DNA from: Taklimakanibacter deserti
GTDB lineage: Bacteria; Pseudomonadota; Alphaproteobacteria; Rhizobiales; Aestuariivirgaceae
Length of the DNA stretch: 64,000 nt
NCBI GenBank assembly: GCA_003574785.1
Contig: QORU01000007.1
Coordinates: 332,103 to 396,102, forward strand
Direction of reading: 5' to 3'
Shown here: positions 8,086 through 15,235 of the stretch, piece by piece
Layout: every line of letters starts with the position of its first letter
Position numbering within the stretch: position 1 is the stretch's first letter
Notes under the pieces: model-generated
The model's database searches: none
Seen by the model: only the letters and a program-made list of their open reading frames with translations
What the model was told of the DNA's origin: nothing
Made by a program: the position numbers and the translations under genes

Positions 8086-10014
8086 TCACGCCGCCAGGCG
8101 GAACCCCTTCTGCAGGATGCAGACGCTGGTCAGGAGCATCAGGATCTGATCGAAGACGACGCGCGAGCCCTCGTCCATCCTGGAAATGCCGTCGAGCAGG
8201 CTGACGACCTTGCGCTGGTCGAAGAAGGGAATTGCCGCAAGCTCCGGCCCGCGCAGGGTGTCCTGGACCAGGGTCGCGAGCTTCTGTTCCGGATTGAGCG
8301 TCGCGGGCGGGGTGAGAAAAGGATGTTTCTGGCGGTGATAGATCGTGTCGGTGATGACATCGCGCGCCGCCTCACGCAGGACGTATTTCTCGGTCATTCC
8401 GCGAATCTTCTGGTTGACCGGCTGGGAGCGGACGACTTCCACCACATGGTGATCGAGAAACGGCACCCGCCCCTCGATCGAATGCCCCATCTCCATGCGA
8501 TCGCCGAGCAAGGTCAGTATATAGTTCGGCAGCACCGTCTTGGACCAGAGATAAAGAGACTGGTGCACGGGCTCGCGGCCGGCGAGCTGGCGTTCGACGT
8601 CGAGATCGCTCAACAGCGCGCTATAGCCCTCGCGGCGGCCAAATTTCTGGAGCGTATCCGTCGACAACAGCGCGCGGATCTTCATCGAGCGGGCGGAAAA
8701 TGTCTCGCACCATGAGGGCACGAAGCCGAGAAGCCGCTTGAGGCCGTCGAGCGGCCCCGCCTCTCCGTCGGGCAGAAGCATGCCGCGCGATGCCGGATTG
8801 AGCTTCTCGAGCTCCGCCAGCATGCGTTTGGCGACAGCCGGGTCCTGGCCGGCCTGGTTATAGAGCAGCATGTCACGGCGAAAATGCGCATATCCGCCCA
8901 GAATCTCGTCCGATCCCTCGCCGGTTATGACGACCTTGTAGCCGGCATCGCGCACGGCGCGGCTCAGCAGATATTTCGCAACCCCATGCGCATTGTTGCA
9001 CAGAGTCTCCGACTGCAGCACCGCGGGGAAGAAATGATCGGCGAGGTCGTCCTGGTGGAGGGGAATCGGTACGAAATCGGCATTCGCTTTCGCCGCCATC
9101 TCGCGCGCCTGCACCTGCTCGTCATATTGGGCGTGATCGAAGCTCAAGGTGAAAGCGCGGATCGGGCCCTGATGATGGCGCGCCGCAAGCCCCAGCACCG
9201 AGCAGGAATCGAGCCCGCCGCTCAGATAGCAGCCGACGGGCACGTCGGCGCGCAGGCGAATGCGGACCGCCTCGTCGAGCGCCTCCCTGAATTCCGCCGC
9301 ATAATCGGCATCCGAGCGCGGCGACGCATGGCTCGCGGCGAGCGGATAGTCGAAATCCCAGTAGCGGTTGATCTGCAGATGGGTGTCGGTCGCCAGCAGA
9401 TAGTGCCCCGGCGGGATCTGGAAGACACCGGCGTAAAGCGTGCGCATCTGATGGCCGCCCATCTCGACGGCGTTATAGAGGGATTCCTCGTCCCAGCGCG
9501 CCGGGACCCCGGCGGCAAAGAGCCCCTTCACTTCCGATGCGAAATAGATCGCATCGCCATGGACGGCATAGAACAAAGGCTTGATGCCGAACCGGTCGCG
9601 GGCGGCGAAGACCCTGCGATTCACGCCATCCCACAGCACAAAGGCAAATTCGCCGCGCAACCGGTGCAGGCAGTGCACACCCAGATCCTCATAGAGATGG
9701 AGCGCTATCTCGCTGTCGGAACGCGTGCGCAGGCGGTGACCTTTGCCTTCCAGCTCCTTCCGGATCGGTTCATAGGCGTAGAATTCGCCGTTGACGACAA
9801 TCCGGATGTCTTCATTCTCATTGGCGATCGGCTGGTCTCCGGTGTGGAGGTCGATGATGCTCAAGCGGGCATGGCCAAGGGCGACGCGGCGGTCTTCGCT
9901 GATCCATTGGCGCTGCCCGTCGGGACCGCGATGATGGAGGCGTCCCACGGCGCGTCGCACCGTTTCCGCCTCGACCGGACTTGTCCTCGAGAACAGCGCG
10001 ACAATGCCACACAC
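8086..10014 (-). CDS. asnB: Asparagine synthase (glutamine-hydrolysing)
   Basis: Transfers ammonia from glutamine to an ATP-activated carboxylate, classically aspartate. The 642-residue protein begins MCGIVALF, where Cys2 is the glutaminase nucleophile after Met removal. The class II glutamine amidotransferase domain covers about 1-210 with RLSIIDLHTGDQP, NGEFY and SDSE. The synthetase domain carries the PP-loop GCYLSGGLDSCSVLG near 258-272, then TGEGSDEILGGY and EGRVPFLDHH. Family length is 550-650. With a methyltransferase 28 bases downstream it could serve a dedicated amidation rather than housekeeping; both are possible. Confidence 0.93.
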   Translation of the reverse strand: MCGIVALFSRTSPVEAETVRRAVGRLHHRGPDGQRQWISEDRRVALGHARLSIIDLHTGDQPIANENEDIRIVVNGEFYAYEPIRKELEGKGHRLRTRSDSEIALHLYEDLGVHCLHRLRGEFAFVLWDGVNRRVFAARDRFGIKPLFYAVHGDAIYFASEVKGLFAAGVPARWDEESLYNAVEMGGHQMRTLYAGVFQIPPGHYLLATDTHLQINRYWDFDYPLAASHASPRSDADYAAEFREALDEAVRIRLRADVPVGCYLSGGLDSCSVLGLAARHHQGPIRAFTLSFDHAQYDEQVQAREMAAKANADFVPIPLHQDDLADHFFPAVLQSETLCNNAHGVAKYLLSRAVRDAGYKVVITGEGSDEILGGYAHFRRDMLLYNQAGQDPAVAKRMLAELEKLNPASRGMLLPDGEAGPLDGLKRLLGFVPSWCETFSARSMKIRALLSTDTLQKFGRREGYSALLSDLDVERQLAGREPVHQSLYLWSKTVLPNYILTLLGDRMEMGHSIEGRVPFLDHHVVEVVRSQPVNQKIRGMTEKYVLREAARDVITDTIYHRQKHPFLTPPATLNPEQKLATLVQDTLRGPELAAIPFFDQRKVVSLLDGISRMDEGSRVVFDQILMLLTSVCILQKGFRLAA

Positions 10015-10252
10015 GATACGCTCGCTTTCCGTCGTCCAATGACCAATCGAGGCCTGGTGTGAGATGACCGTTTTGCCGGGTTCAGAATGATGTCGGGTTT
10101 CCGCGAGGCCGTCGTGCTCTATCGATTCTCATCAAGCCAGGCGCCCCCACGACCTATACTTAGCTCCAAGAGGGCTGTGAGGGGAAGGTCTCCATCGGGT
10201 AAGACCTTGAAACGTTCAGCTTTGCGATATCATTCCGCTGCGCTTGGCCAAG

Positions 10253-10462
10253 ATGCGATATAAATTTGCCCGGATGCCGATCTTCAGGACAGTGGTGCTG
10301 CCGTTTGTGGTCTGCGCCGGCCTAGCGTTGGCCGGGACCGACGCCCAAGCGAGTTTCAGGGACGCCAAGCTCGACCAGGAGGCTTGGGCCTGTTCGGGCC
10401 GCTATAGCCCCTTTCCCCTGAAAGCTGCTCCGCCGCATACATACGATGGGCGGCACGCTTGA
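10253..10462 (+). CDS. Small putative secreted protein, 69 residues
   Basis: The N-terminus MRYKFARMPIFRT is positively charged and is followed by a hydrophobic stretch (VVLPFVVCAGLALAG) and a plausible cleavage site after TDAQA. The remainder is a short hydrophilic tail with one Cys. Alternative starts are TTG 10244 and ATG 10274. The stop overlaps the start of the next small frame at 10446 by 17 bases, suggesting coupling. I do not recognise the protein, and the lack of a clear ribosome-binding site keeps confidence low. Confidence 0.4.
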   Translation: MRYKFARMPIFRTVVLPFVVCAGLALAGTDAQASFRDAKLDQEAWACSGRYSPFPLKAAPPHTYDGRHA

Positions 10463-10616
10463 CCATCCTTTCTTTGCCGAAGAGGTCGAGCGCCAAGGCC
10501 GGCTGCAGGCCAAATATTTGCGACTGCGCGACCGGCATTCCGACAGGAGCCCGGAATGGTGGTTCGACACGCATGGCATCGATCTTTCCGAGATGAACGA
10601 GATCAAGGGCGAATAG
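10446..10616 (+). CDS. Hypothetical protein, 56 residues
   Basis: Short frame reading MGGTLDHPFFAEEVERQGR... WWFDTHGIDLSEMNEIKGE, overlapping the end of the preceding small secreted-protein frame. Composition is soluble, helical and acidic at the C-terminus. Codon use is like that of neighbouring genes. No family recognised; it could be translated by coupling from the upstream frame. Confidence 0.4.
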   Translation: MGGTLDHPFFAEEVERQGRLQAKYLRLRDRHSDRSPEWWFDTHGIDLSEMNEIKGE

Positions 10617-10759
10617 TCAGTGCCGTTGTCTTCCGCTGATCGTCGCAGAGGGCAACGGCATACTCATGCGGGAATTATTCGGTTCGTTGCAATATCGCTT
10701 GCAGTTCCGTGCCGCGCTCGCAACACTCGCCAGGCTTCACGCACGATCGGGAGACGCCG

Positions 10760-11341
10760 ATGGCCGAGATCCTGCTTTTCCATCACGCCCAGGGGCTGAC
10801 CCCGGGCATACGCGCCTTCGCCGACGAACTCAGGGCGGACGGCCACATCGTGCACATGCCGGACCTGTTCGACGGTCGCATATTCACGAGCATCGACGAG
10901 GGTATGAGCTACATCAATGCGAGGGGCTTCGACGAGTTGCGCGAGCGCGGTGTCCGGATAGCCGACCAACTGCCCGCCGAACTCGTCTATGCCGGCTTCT
11001 CCTTCGGCGTCCTGCCGGCGCAGAAACTCGCCCAGACCCGACCTGGCGCCAGGGGCGCCCTGCTCTTTCATTCGTGCCTCCCGATCAGCGGCGAATGGGC
11101 CTTCGGGCCCTGGCCTGAGGGCGTCCCGGTCCAGATCCACGGCATGGATAAGGATCCCATCTTCGCCGGCGAAGGTGACATCGATGCCGCGCGCGAGATC
11201 GTGGCGAAGGCCGAGGATGCGGAACTGTTCCTCTATCCTGGCGACCAGCATTATTTCGCCGACAGCTCGCTTCCGTCATATGACGCCGATGCCACCGCCC
11301 TCCTCACGCGGCGGGTGCTCGCTTTCTTGGACCGTGTGTGA
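10760..11341 (+). CDS. Dienelactone hydrolase family protein
   Basis: A 193-residue alpha/beta-hydrolase of the dienelactone hydrolase type. The nucleophile elbow reads AGFSFGVLPA, with Ser where classical dienelactone hydrolase has Cys. The acid and base are plausibly in GMDKDPIF and YPGDQHYFAD. The early strand AEILLFHHAQGLTPGIRAFA and MPDLFDGR match the family fold. The start at 10760 follows GGGAGA; an upstream in-frame extension to 10709 has no supporting site. Substrate is unknown; relatives cleave lactones or esters of aromatic degradation. No aromatic ring-cleavage genes are adjacent. Confidence 0.82.
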   Translation: MAEILLFHHAQGLTPGIRAFADELRADGHIVHMPDLFDGRIFTSIDEGMSYINARGFDELRERGVRIADQLPAELVYAGFSFGVLPAQKLAQTRPGARGALLFHSCLPISGEWAFGPWPEGVPVQIHGMDKDPIFAGEGDIDAAREIVAKAEDAELFLYPGDQHYFADSSLPSYDADATALLTRRVLAFLDRV

Positions 11342-11418
11342 TCAATGCCGGCGCATGCTCGTTGGGGCTCTTGCTCTTTGTCGCGCCGAGCCCGTAAGCC
11401 GCGCCAGCCCCCTGGGAA

Positions 11419-11448
11419 AATCGGGTATAATCGGGTATAATCGGGTAT
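11419..11448 (+). repeat. Three tandem 10-bp repeats containing TATAAT boxes, upstream of the Fic gene
   Basis: AATCGGGTAT is repeated exactly three times head to tail (11419-11428, 11429-11438, 11439-11448). Two repeat junctions create perfect TATAAT hexamers (11426-11431 and 11436-11441). The array ends 25 bases before the Fic ATG at 11474. Ten bases is close to one helical turn, so repeat number would move the -10 element or a protein site by about one turn. It probably carries the Fic promoter and could be an operator array or a slippage-prone element. Confidence 0.6.
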
Positions 11449-11473
11449 GAAATCGGATTGAGAGTGCCACGCC

Positions 11474-12529
11474 ATGAGGGAGCCTAAGCTCGCCTTCAGT
11501 CCCGACCTCGTGAAGCTCGTCGCCGAAATCGACGAGTTCAAAGGACGATGGGAAGCTCTCAAAATGCTCTCGCCCGACCGGCTCAGCGCTCTGCGCAAGG
11601 TGGCGACCATTGAAAGCATCGCTTCCTCAACACGCATCGAGGGGGCGAGGCTGTCGGATGCCGAAGTCGAGAGCCTGCTCTCGCGGGCGATCTCGGTCAG
11701 GTCCTTCAGGACGCGCGACGAGCAGGAAGTGGCCGGGTATGCCGAGGCAATGGATTTGGTGTTCGAGGCCTATGCCGACATGCGCCTCACCGAGAACCAT
11801 GTCCGTCAACTGCACCAGACCTTGCTGCGGCACAGCGACAAGGATGAGCGCCATCGCGGTTCTTACAAGACGCTCTCGAGCAATGTCGTGGCCCTCGATG
11901 CGGAGGGACGGGAGATCGGCGTCGTGTTCGAGACGACCTCGCCCTTCGACACGCCGCGCGAGATGGAGGATCTCGTCGCCTGGACACGCAAGGCGCTGGA
12001 CGAGGGTCCGCTTCACCCTCTTCTCATCATTGCCGTCTTCATCGTGACGTTTCTCGCGATCCATCCTTTCCAGGATGGGAATGGGCGACTATCGCGCGTG
12101 CTCACCACGCTGCTCCTCCTGCGCGCAGGCTACGCCTATGTACCGTATGCCTCGCTGGAGCGGGCGATCGAGGACAACAAGGACCTCTACTACAAAGCGC
12201 TGCGGCGCACCCAGACGACGCTCAAGAGCGAAACACCGGATTGGGACCCGTGGGTCGGCTTTTTCCTGCGCTGCCTCAAGAAGCAGAAGGACGGCCTTGC
12301 GGCGCGGCTGGACCGCGAGCGGACCGTTCAGGACAGCGAGGCGAGATTGCCGGAGCTGTCGCTCCTTGTCCTCGAAGCCCTGCGGACAAAGGAGCGCCTG
12401 ACGATCGCGCAACTCACATCGATCACCGGCGCAAATCGCAACACGCTGAAAGTGCGCCTGCGCGAGTTGGTCGCGGATGGGCGCGTTCACCAGCACGGCA
12501 AGGCGCGCGCGACGTGGTATTCGCTATGA
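11474..12529 (+). CDS. Fic-family protein (class II adenylyltransferase with built-in inhibitory helix)
   Basis: Transfers AMP (or a related group) onto target proteins. The 351-residue protein has an N-terminal Fic_N-like helical region, the inhibitory motif S-T-R-I-E-G (52-57; consensus S/T-x-x-x-E-G/N), the catalytic motif HPFQDGNGRLSR (197-208) with His197 and Arg208, and a C-terminal winged-helix-like segment (about 295-351: LTIAQLTSITGANRNTLK). This layout is common for bacterial class II Fic proteins that auto-inhibit and often self-modify. No separate antitoxin gene is adjacent, consistent with the in-cis inhibitor. Transcription probably starts in the tandem repeats just upstream. 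Target unknown. Confidence 0.9.
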   Translation: MREPKLAFSPDLVKLVAEIDEFKGRWEALKMLSPDRLSALRKVATIESIASSTRIEGARLSDAEVESLLSRAISVRSFRTRDEQEVAGYAEAMDLVFEAYADMRLTENHVRQLHQTLLRHSDKDERHRGSYKTLSSNVVALDAEGREIGVVFETTSPFDTPREMEDLVAWTRKALDEGPLHPLLIIAVFIVTFLAIHPFQDGNGRLSRVLTTLLLLRAGYAYVPYASLERAIEDNKDLYYKALRRTQTTLKSETPDWDPWVGFFLRCLKKQKDGLAARLDRERTVQDSEARLPELSLLVLEALRTKERLTIAQLTSITGANRNTLKVRLRELVADGRVHQHGKARATWYSL

Positions 12530-12683
12530 GCGCAGAATTACGCCTTGTCCACTTAGCGCGCACGTCTTTTCCTGAGGGGCTTGGACGTGCCTGAAGCGTG
12601 TCGCTGATCATGGTGTCAAGGCTGCTCGCCGAGACACCGAGCAGCTATTCAATCTCTTACGCCGCGCGGCATGAAGGGCTGAG

Positions 12684-13094
12684 CTAGAAGAAGCCGTCGA
12701 GGAAGGCCGCCGCTTCATCCGAGATGCCGACGATCTTGTTCGTCGCCTGGCGATAGAACTTGAAATTGAGCTCGGTCCCCGGCCGGCCGTCATCCCAGTC
12801 GGTGAGGGGCTTGAGCTCGCGCCGCCCGAGCGGGCGCTTGGCGAGCCTGGTGCGCTTGATGGTGACGCTGACCCGCGGCGTCTGCCGGGTGATGCCGCGC
12901 TTGCGCGCGACGGCCTCGGCGGAAGTGACCACGCCTCGCGCGATGAGGCCTCGCCCGCCCTCGTTCTCGCTTGCGAAGATGAAAATCACATCGCCTTCGG
13001 TGATATGCTTGCCGCCGTACATTGTCTTCTGCGCCGCGAAGACGAATGTCCTCGCCCGCGGGTCGCCAATCTCGGCCTTGATCGCGAAGGCCAT
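12684..13094 (-). CDS. Hypothetical protein, possible PUA/EVE-like fold
   Basis: A 136-residue protein beginning MAFAIKAEIGDP. The middle reads like a small beta-barrel: FVFAAQKTMYGG, EGDVIFIFASENEGGRGL, ARGVVTS, then RVSVTIKRT. This resembles small PUA-like proteins in pattern only, with no motif I can name. GGAGAGAAG lies just upstream of the ATG. It is transcribed toward the Fic gene and forms a convergent pair with it. Function unknown. Confidence 0.6.
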   Translation of the reverse strand: MAFAIKAEIGDPRARTFVFAAQKTMYGGKHITEGDVIFIFASENEGGRGLIARGVVTSAEAVARKRGITRQTPRVSVTIKRTRLAKRPLGRRELKPLTDWDDGRPGTELNFKFYRQATNKIVGISDEAAAFLDGFF

Positions 13095-13203
13095 TGCTAC
13101 TTCTCTCCGTGGCTCCAGCGCCACAGCTCATGATGGCCGAGAAATCGAGCTATAGAAAGAGACTCCACGGATCCCCAGATATGCCTGAACAAAGCAGGCT
13201 TGC

Positions 13204-13635
13204 ATGACGGACCCTTTGCCCAGAGCGGCCGACGCCGAGCATCTCACCGAACCGCTTCGCCGCTCCGGCGCCGTGGGTGCCGCGCGTGTTTCCCATGCCG
13301 CAGTGATGAGCGCGCAGAAGAAATTGCGTTCCCATACATGGCGGCTGCGCCTCGATTACGAGGGGCGGGCTGAAGACGGCCCGGGCTCGGTCATTCTCAA
13401 GACCGGGCATCGCGACGGCGCCGGTCGTCCGGCGACGACGAACGACCGCGAGATCGCGTTCTATCGCGATGTCGCTCCGGCTCTGCCGGCCCGCCTGGAA
13501 CGATCCGCGCCTCGGTGTTTCGATAGGTGACGCGACGTGGTGGGAGCGATATCTGGGACGTTTCGGGGAGCGGCTCGAGCAATTCAACAGTCGCTTCGGC
13601 ACGCTCCTTTCGTGTGAGCGGCACGAGCTTTACCA
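13204..13635 (+). pseudogene. Remnant of a phosphotransferase-family enzyme (aminoglycoside/ecdysteroid-kinase-like)
   Basis: The frame from 13204 encodes an N-terminal kinase-like lobe with LTEPLRRSGAVG, SVILKTGH and REIAFYRDVAPALPARL..., then stops at 13530. Typical proteins continue for another 200 residues with an HGD catalytic loop and DFG-like metal site. Neither is present. The homology resumes in another frame (about 13495-13635: DPRLGVSIGDATWWERYL... RFGERLEQFN), which matches the region some 60 residues further on in intact relatives. An internal deletion and a frameshift are both needed to explain this. It is followed directly by a GNAT fragment, so the region is decaying. Confidence 0.65.
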
Positions 13636-13689
13636 ACGGTCCGCGCCAATCCCGAAAACGAAATCCGCGTCCTCGCGGAAATCGGCGGC

Positions 13690-14004
13690 GAGATCGTGGG
13701 AATGGGTTCCATTATTCCCGCCAAGAACGAGTTGCGCGCCTGCTATGTCGCGCCGGGTGCCGCCCGCCAGGGCGTGGGTTCGGCCCTCATTCGCGAGATC
13801 GAGCGGATGGCCCTGGAACACGGCCTCACCTGGCTCGAGCTGGATGCCTCGGTGACATCCGAGCCGTTCTACGCGGCGCTCGGCTATGAAGCCCACGGGC
13901 GCGGCGAGCACATGCTGAGCTCGGGTCAGCGCATGGCCTGCGTGAAGATGCGCAAAGACTTTTCGCCACCGCGCTCAGACAGAGCCGAGAGAAGGAGGAA
14001 ATAG
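13690..14004 (+). pseudogene. GNAT acetyltransferase fragment (C-terminal half)
   Basis: The frame is open from about 13616 and reads NPENEIRVLAEIGGEIVGMGS, ELRACYVAPGAARQGVGSAL (acetyl-CoA motif R-Q-G-V-G-S), then TWLELDASVTSEPFYAALGYEAHG, the standard C-terminal part of a GNAT fold. The first strands and helices are missing; only about 100 residues remain of the expected 150. There is no good start codon beyond GTG 13690 or ATG 13696. It could be expressed as a fragment, but the phosphotransferase remnant immediately upstream argues for gene decay. Confidence 0.6.
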
Positions 14005-14333
14005 AGGAGCAGTCGGCAAAATATCGCGCCTGATCTCAACCGCAGTGCTGCGGCCAACCCGCTTGTGCCGAGAACCTCAAAGAACCGCCGTCCGCCGCCG
14101 TCCCTTCCGAAATTCCCGCTCGTCCCGCGCTATATCCCACCAACTGCCCCTGATGATCCATAGAGCAAAGTCGCAGAAAGGTTAAGGCTCCGGGTCTCCC
14201 CAGGGTAAAATAATGTAGGTGTGTAGCCATTTTGCTACACTGCCGGTTTCCGGAGCTGGAACTTTGCGGGCTTCACCCTCGGCGGCGCATCCGGCCGGCA
14301 CCCGGAACTTCGGGCAAGCCGGCGGCCTCCAGG
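14005..14333. other. Intergenic region without a convincing gene
   Basis: About 330 bases between the GNAT remnant and the small minus-strand gene ending at 14334. It holds a short AT-rich segment (14205-14235) with a perfect inverted repeat (listed separately) and otherwise GC-rich sequence. I see no tRNA, repeat family or supported coding frame. Confidence 0.4.
14221..14240. promoter_or_regulatory. Perfect 7-bp inverted repeat, possible operator
   Basis: GTGTAGC (14221-14227) and GCTACAC (14234-14240) are exact reverse complements around the six bases CATTTT. The element follows an AT-rich TAAAATAATG stretch. No U-run follows on either strand, so it is more like a protein-binding palindrome than a terminator. 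The gene it would control is unclear. Confidence 0.3.
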
Positions 14334-14525
14334 TCATCGCGGCATGATCTCCCCCAGGATCAGCCGCGGCGGCACACCCTTATAGGCCAGGCTCAAGATG
14401 CCCAATGCAACCGCATCAAGCTCGGCGCGATCGGTGACGCCCTGACCTTCGAGGATGCGCTTCGCCTCGTGCAGGACTTCGATGAGAGCGTCGAGGTTCT
14501 CCGACGCAGCATATGCCTTCGGCAT
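14334..14525 (-). CDS. Hypothetical protein, 63 residues
   Basis: Small helical protein MPKAYAASENLDALIEVLHEA...ELDAVALGILSLAYKGVPPR. Leu/Ala-rich amphipathic helices suggest a compact soluble protein. A G-rich TTGGGGG precedes the chosen ATG; ATG 14540 would add five residues. Two stem-loops lie just upstream (14553-14613), between it and the Cys-rich protein gene on the same strand. Function unknown. Confidence 0.5.
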   Translation of the reverse strand: MPKAYAASENLDALIEVLHEAKRILEGQGVTDRAELDAVALGILSLAYKGVPPRLILGEIMPR

Positions 14526-14552
14526 GGTCGCCCCCAACAATCATAAATGAAT

Positions 14553-14579
14553 GGCTCGCCGAGGGTTGCTCGGCGAGCC
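14553..14579. terminator. 11-bp perfect stem-loop (terminator or leader hairpin)
   Basis: GGCTCGCCGAG pairs perfectly with CTCGGCGAGCC around a GGTTG loop. It lies between two minus-strand genes, downstream of the Cys-rich protein gene and about 30 bases upstream of the 63-residue gene. No clean U-run follows, so it may be a weak terminator, a transcript-end stabiliser or a leader structure. Confidence 0.45.
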
Positions 14580-14591
14580 GGGCCTCGCCAA

Positions 14592-14613
14592 CGGTTTGTC
14601 CGGTGACAAACCG
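14592..14613. terminator. 9-bp perfect stem-loop adjacent to the previous hairpin
   Basis: CGGTTTGTC pairs with GACAAACCG around a CGGT tetraloop, 12 bases from the neighbouring 11-bp hairpin. On the minus strand this is the first hairpin met after the Cys-rich protein gene ends at 14673. Two tandem hairpins suggest transcript-end processing or attenuation. Confidence 0.4.
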
Positions 14614-14672
14614 GGCTCTTCCAATTTGGCCACGGTCCTGGGGGGAATGCCTTAACCTTTGTTAAGTCCGGT

Positions 14673-15002
14673 CTAGCACGGGCCGCACGTACCGGCTTCG
14701 TAGTCATAACAGCCGCATTCCCAATGCCCGTCGGAGGTCTGGGTGCAATGGACCTCGACACGGCCGCGCGACACCGGGCGATCGGAATAGGCGGATTTCG
14801 TGTCGGACTCGGCGTCGAGCGGGCGCAACATGACAGTTGTCCGCTCCGAGATTTCCATATTCAGGTTCCTCGCCACGATGAGCGACATCTCGACAAGGCG
14901 GCCTTTGACTTCCTCGTACAGACAGGCCATGCGCTGCTTGTCACGTTCCGGAAGCGCAATAAAGCCATCGACCTTCTGCTGTGCTGGTTTTGGCGCACTC
15001 AT
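14673..15002 (-). CDS. Hypothetical protein with cysteine-rich C-terminal tail
   Basis: A 109-residue protein. The first 80 residues are charged and helical (ALPERDKQRMACLYEEVKGR, then LIVARNLNMEISERTTVMLR). The last 27 hold five Cys in VEVHC...HWECGCYDYEAGTCGPC, ending in Cys. The GAGGAGCC upstream supports the ATG at 15002. The tail could bind metal, be disulfide-bonded or, more speculatively, be the core of a modified peptide behind a leader-like helix. No modification or export enzymes are adjacent, so the precursor idea is weak. Unknown family. Confidence 0.6.
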   Translation of the reverse strand: MSAPKPAQQKVDGFIALPERDKQRMACLYEEVKGRLVEMSLIVARNLNMEISERTTVMLRPLDAESDTKSAYSDRPVSRGRVEVHCTQTSDGHWECGCYDYEAGTCGPC

Positions 15003-15203
15003 ATTCGGCTCCTCTTGCTCATGTTTTACGACGTGTGTCGAAGGACACCTGTAGCAATCGAGAAACGCTCGTGACGAATACGCCACTGAAATAGGGGAGC
15101 GTCCATTCGATGTCAGTGAGAAAAGTCACTTCTCGAAAAAGGGGCGTTCTCGTCAATCCCCTACCCCACTCCACCCCTTGCCGCGTTCCGGCATTTGCAA
15201 TAA

Positions 15204-15220
15204 GGTCTAAATAATAGACC
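15204..15220. promoter_or_regulatory. Palindrome GGTCTA-N5-TAGACC, candidate FadR-type operator of the transport operon
   Basis: GGTCTA (15204-15209) and TAGACC (15215-15220) flank AATAA, 16 bases upstream of the ATG of the M20 gene. It lies in the only AT-rich stretch before the operon. The second gene of that operon encodes a FadR-subfamily GntR regulator, a natural candidate to bind here and autoregulate. Confidence 0.5.
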
Positions 15221-15235
15221 ATAAAAGGGGTGGGC

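Noticed and set aside
14553..14613. tRNA-like or small RNA structure
   Set aside because: Two hairpins only; no anticodon arm, T-loop consensus or CCA-type end could be formed.
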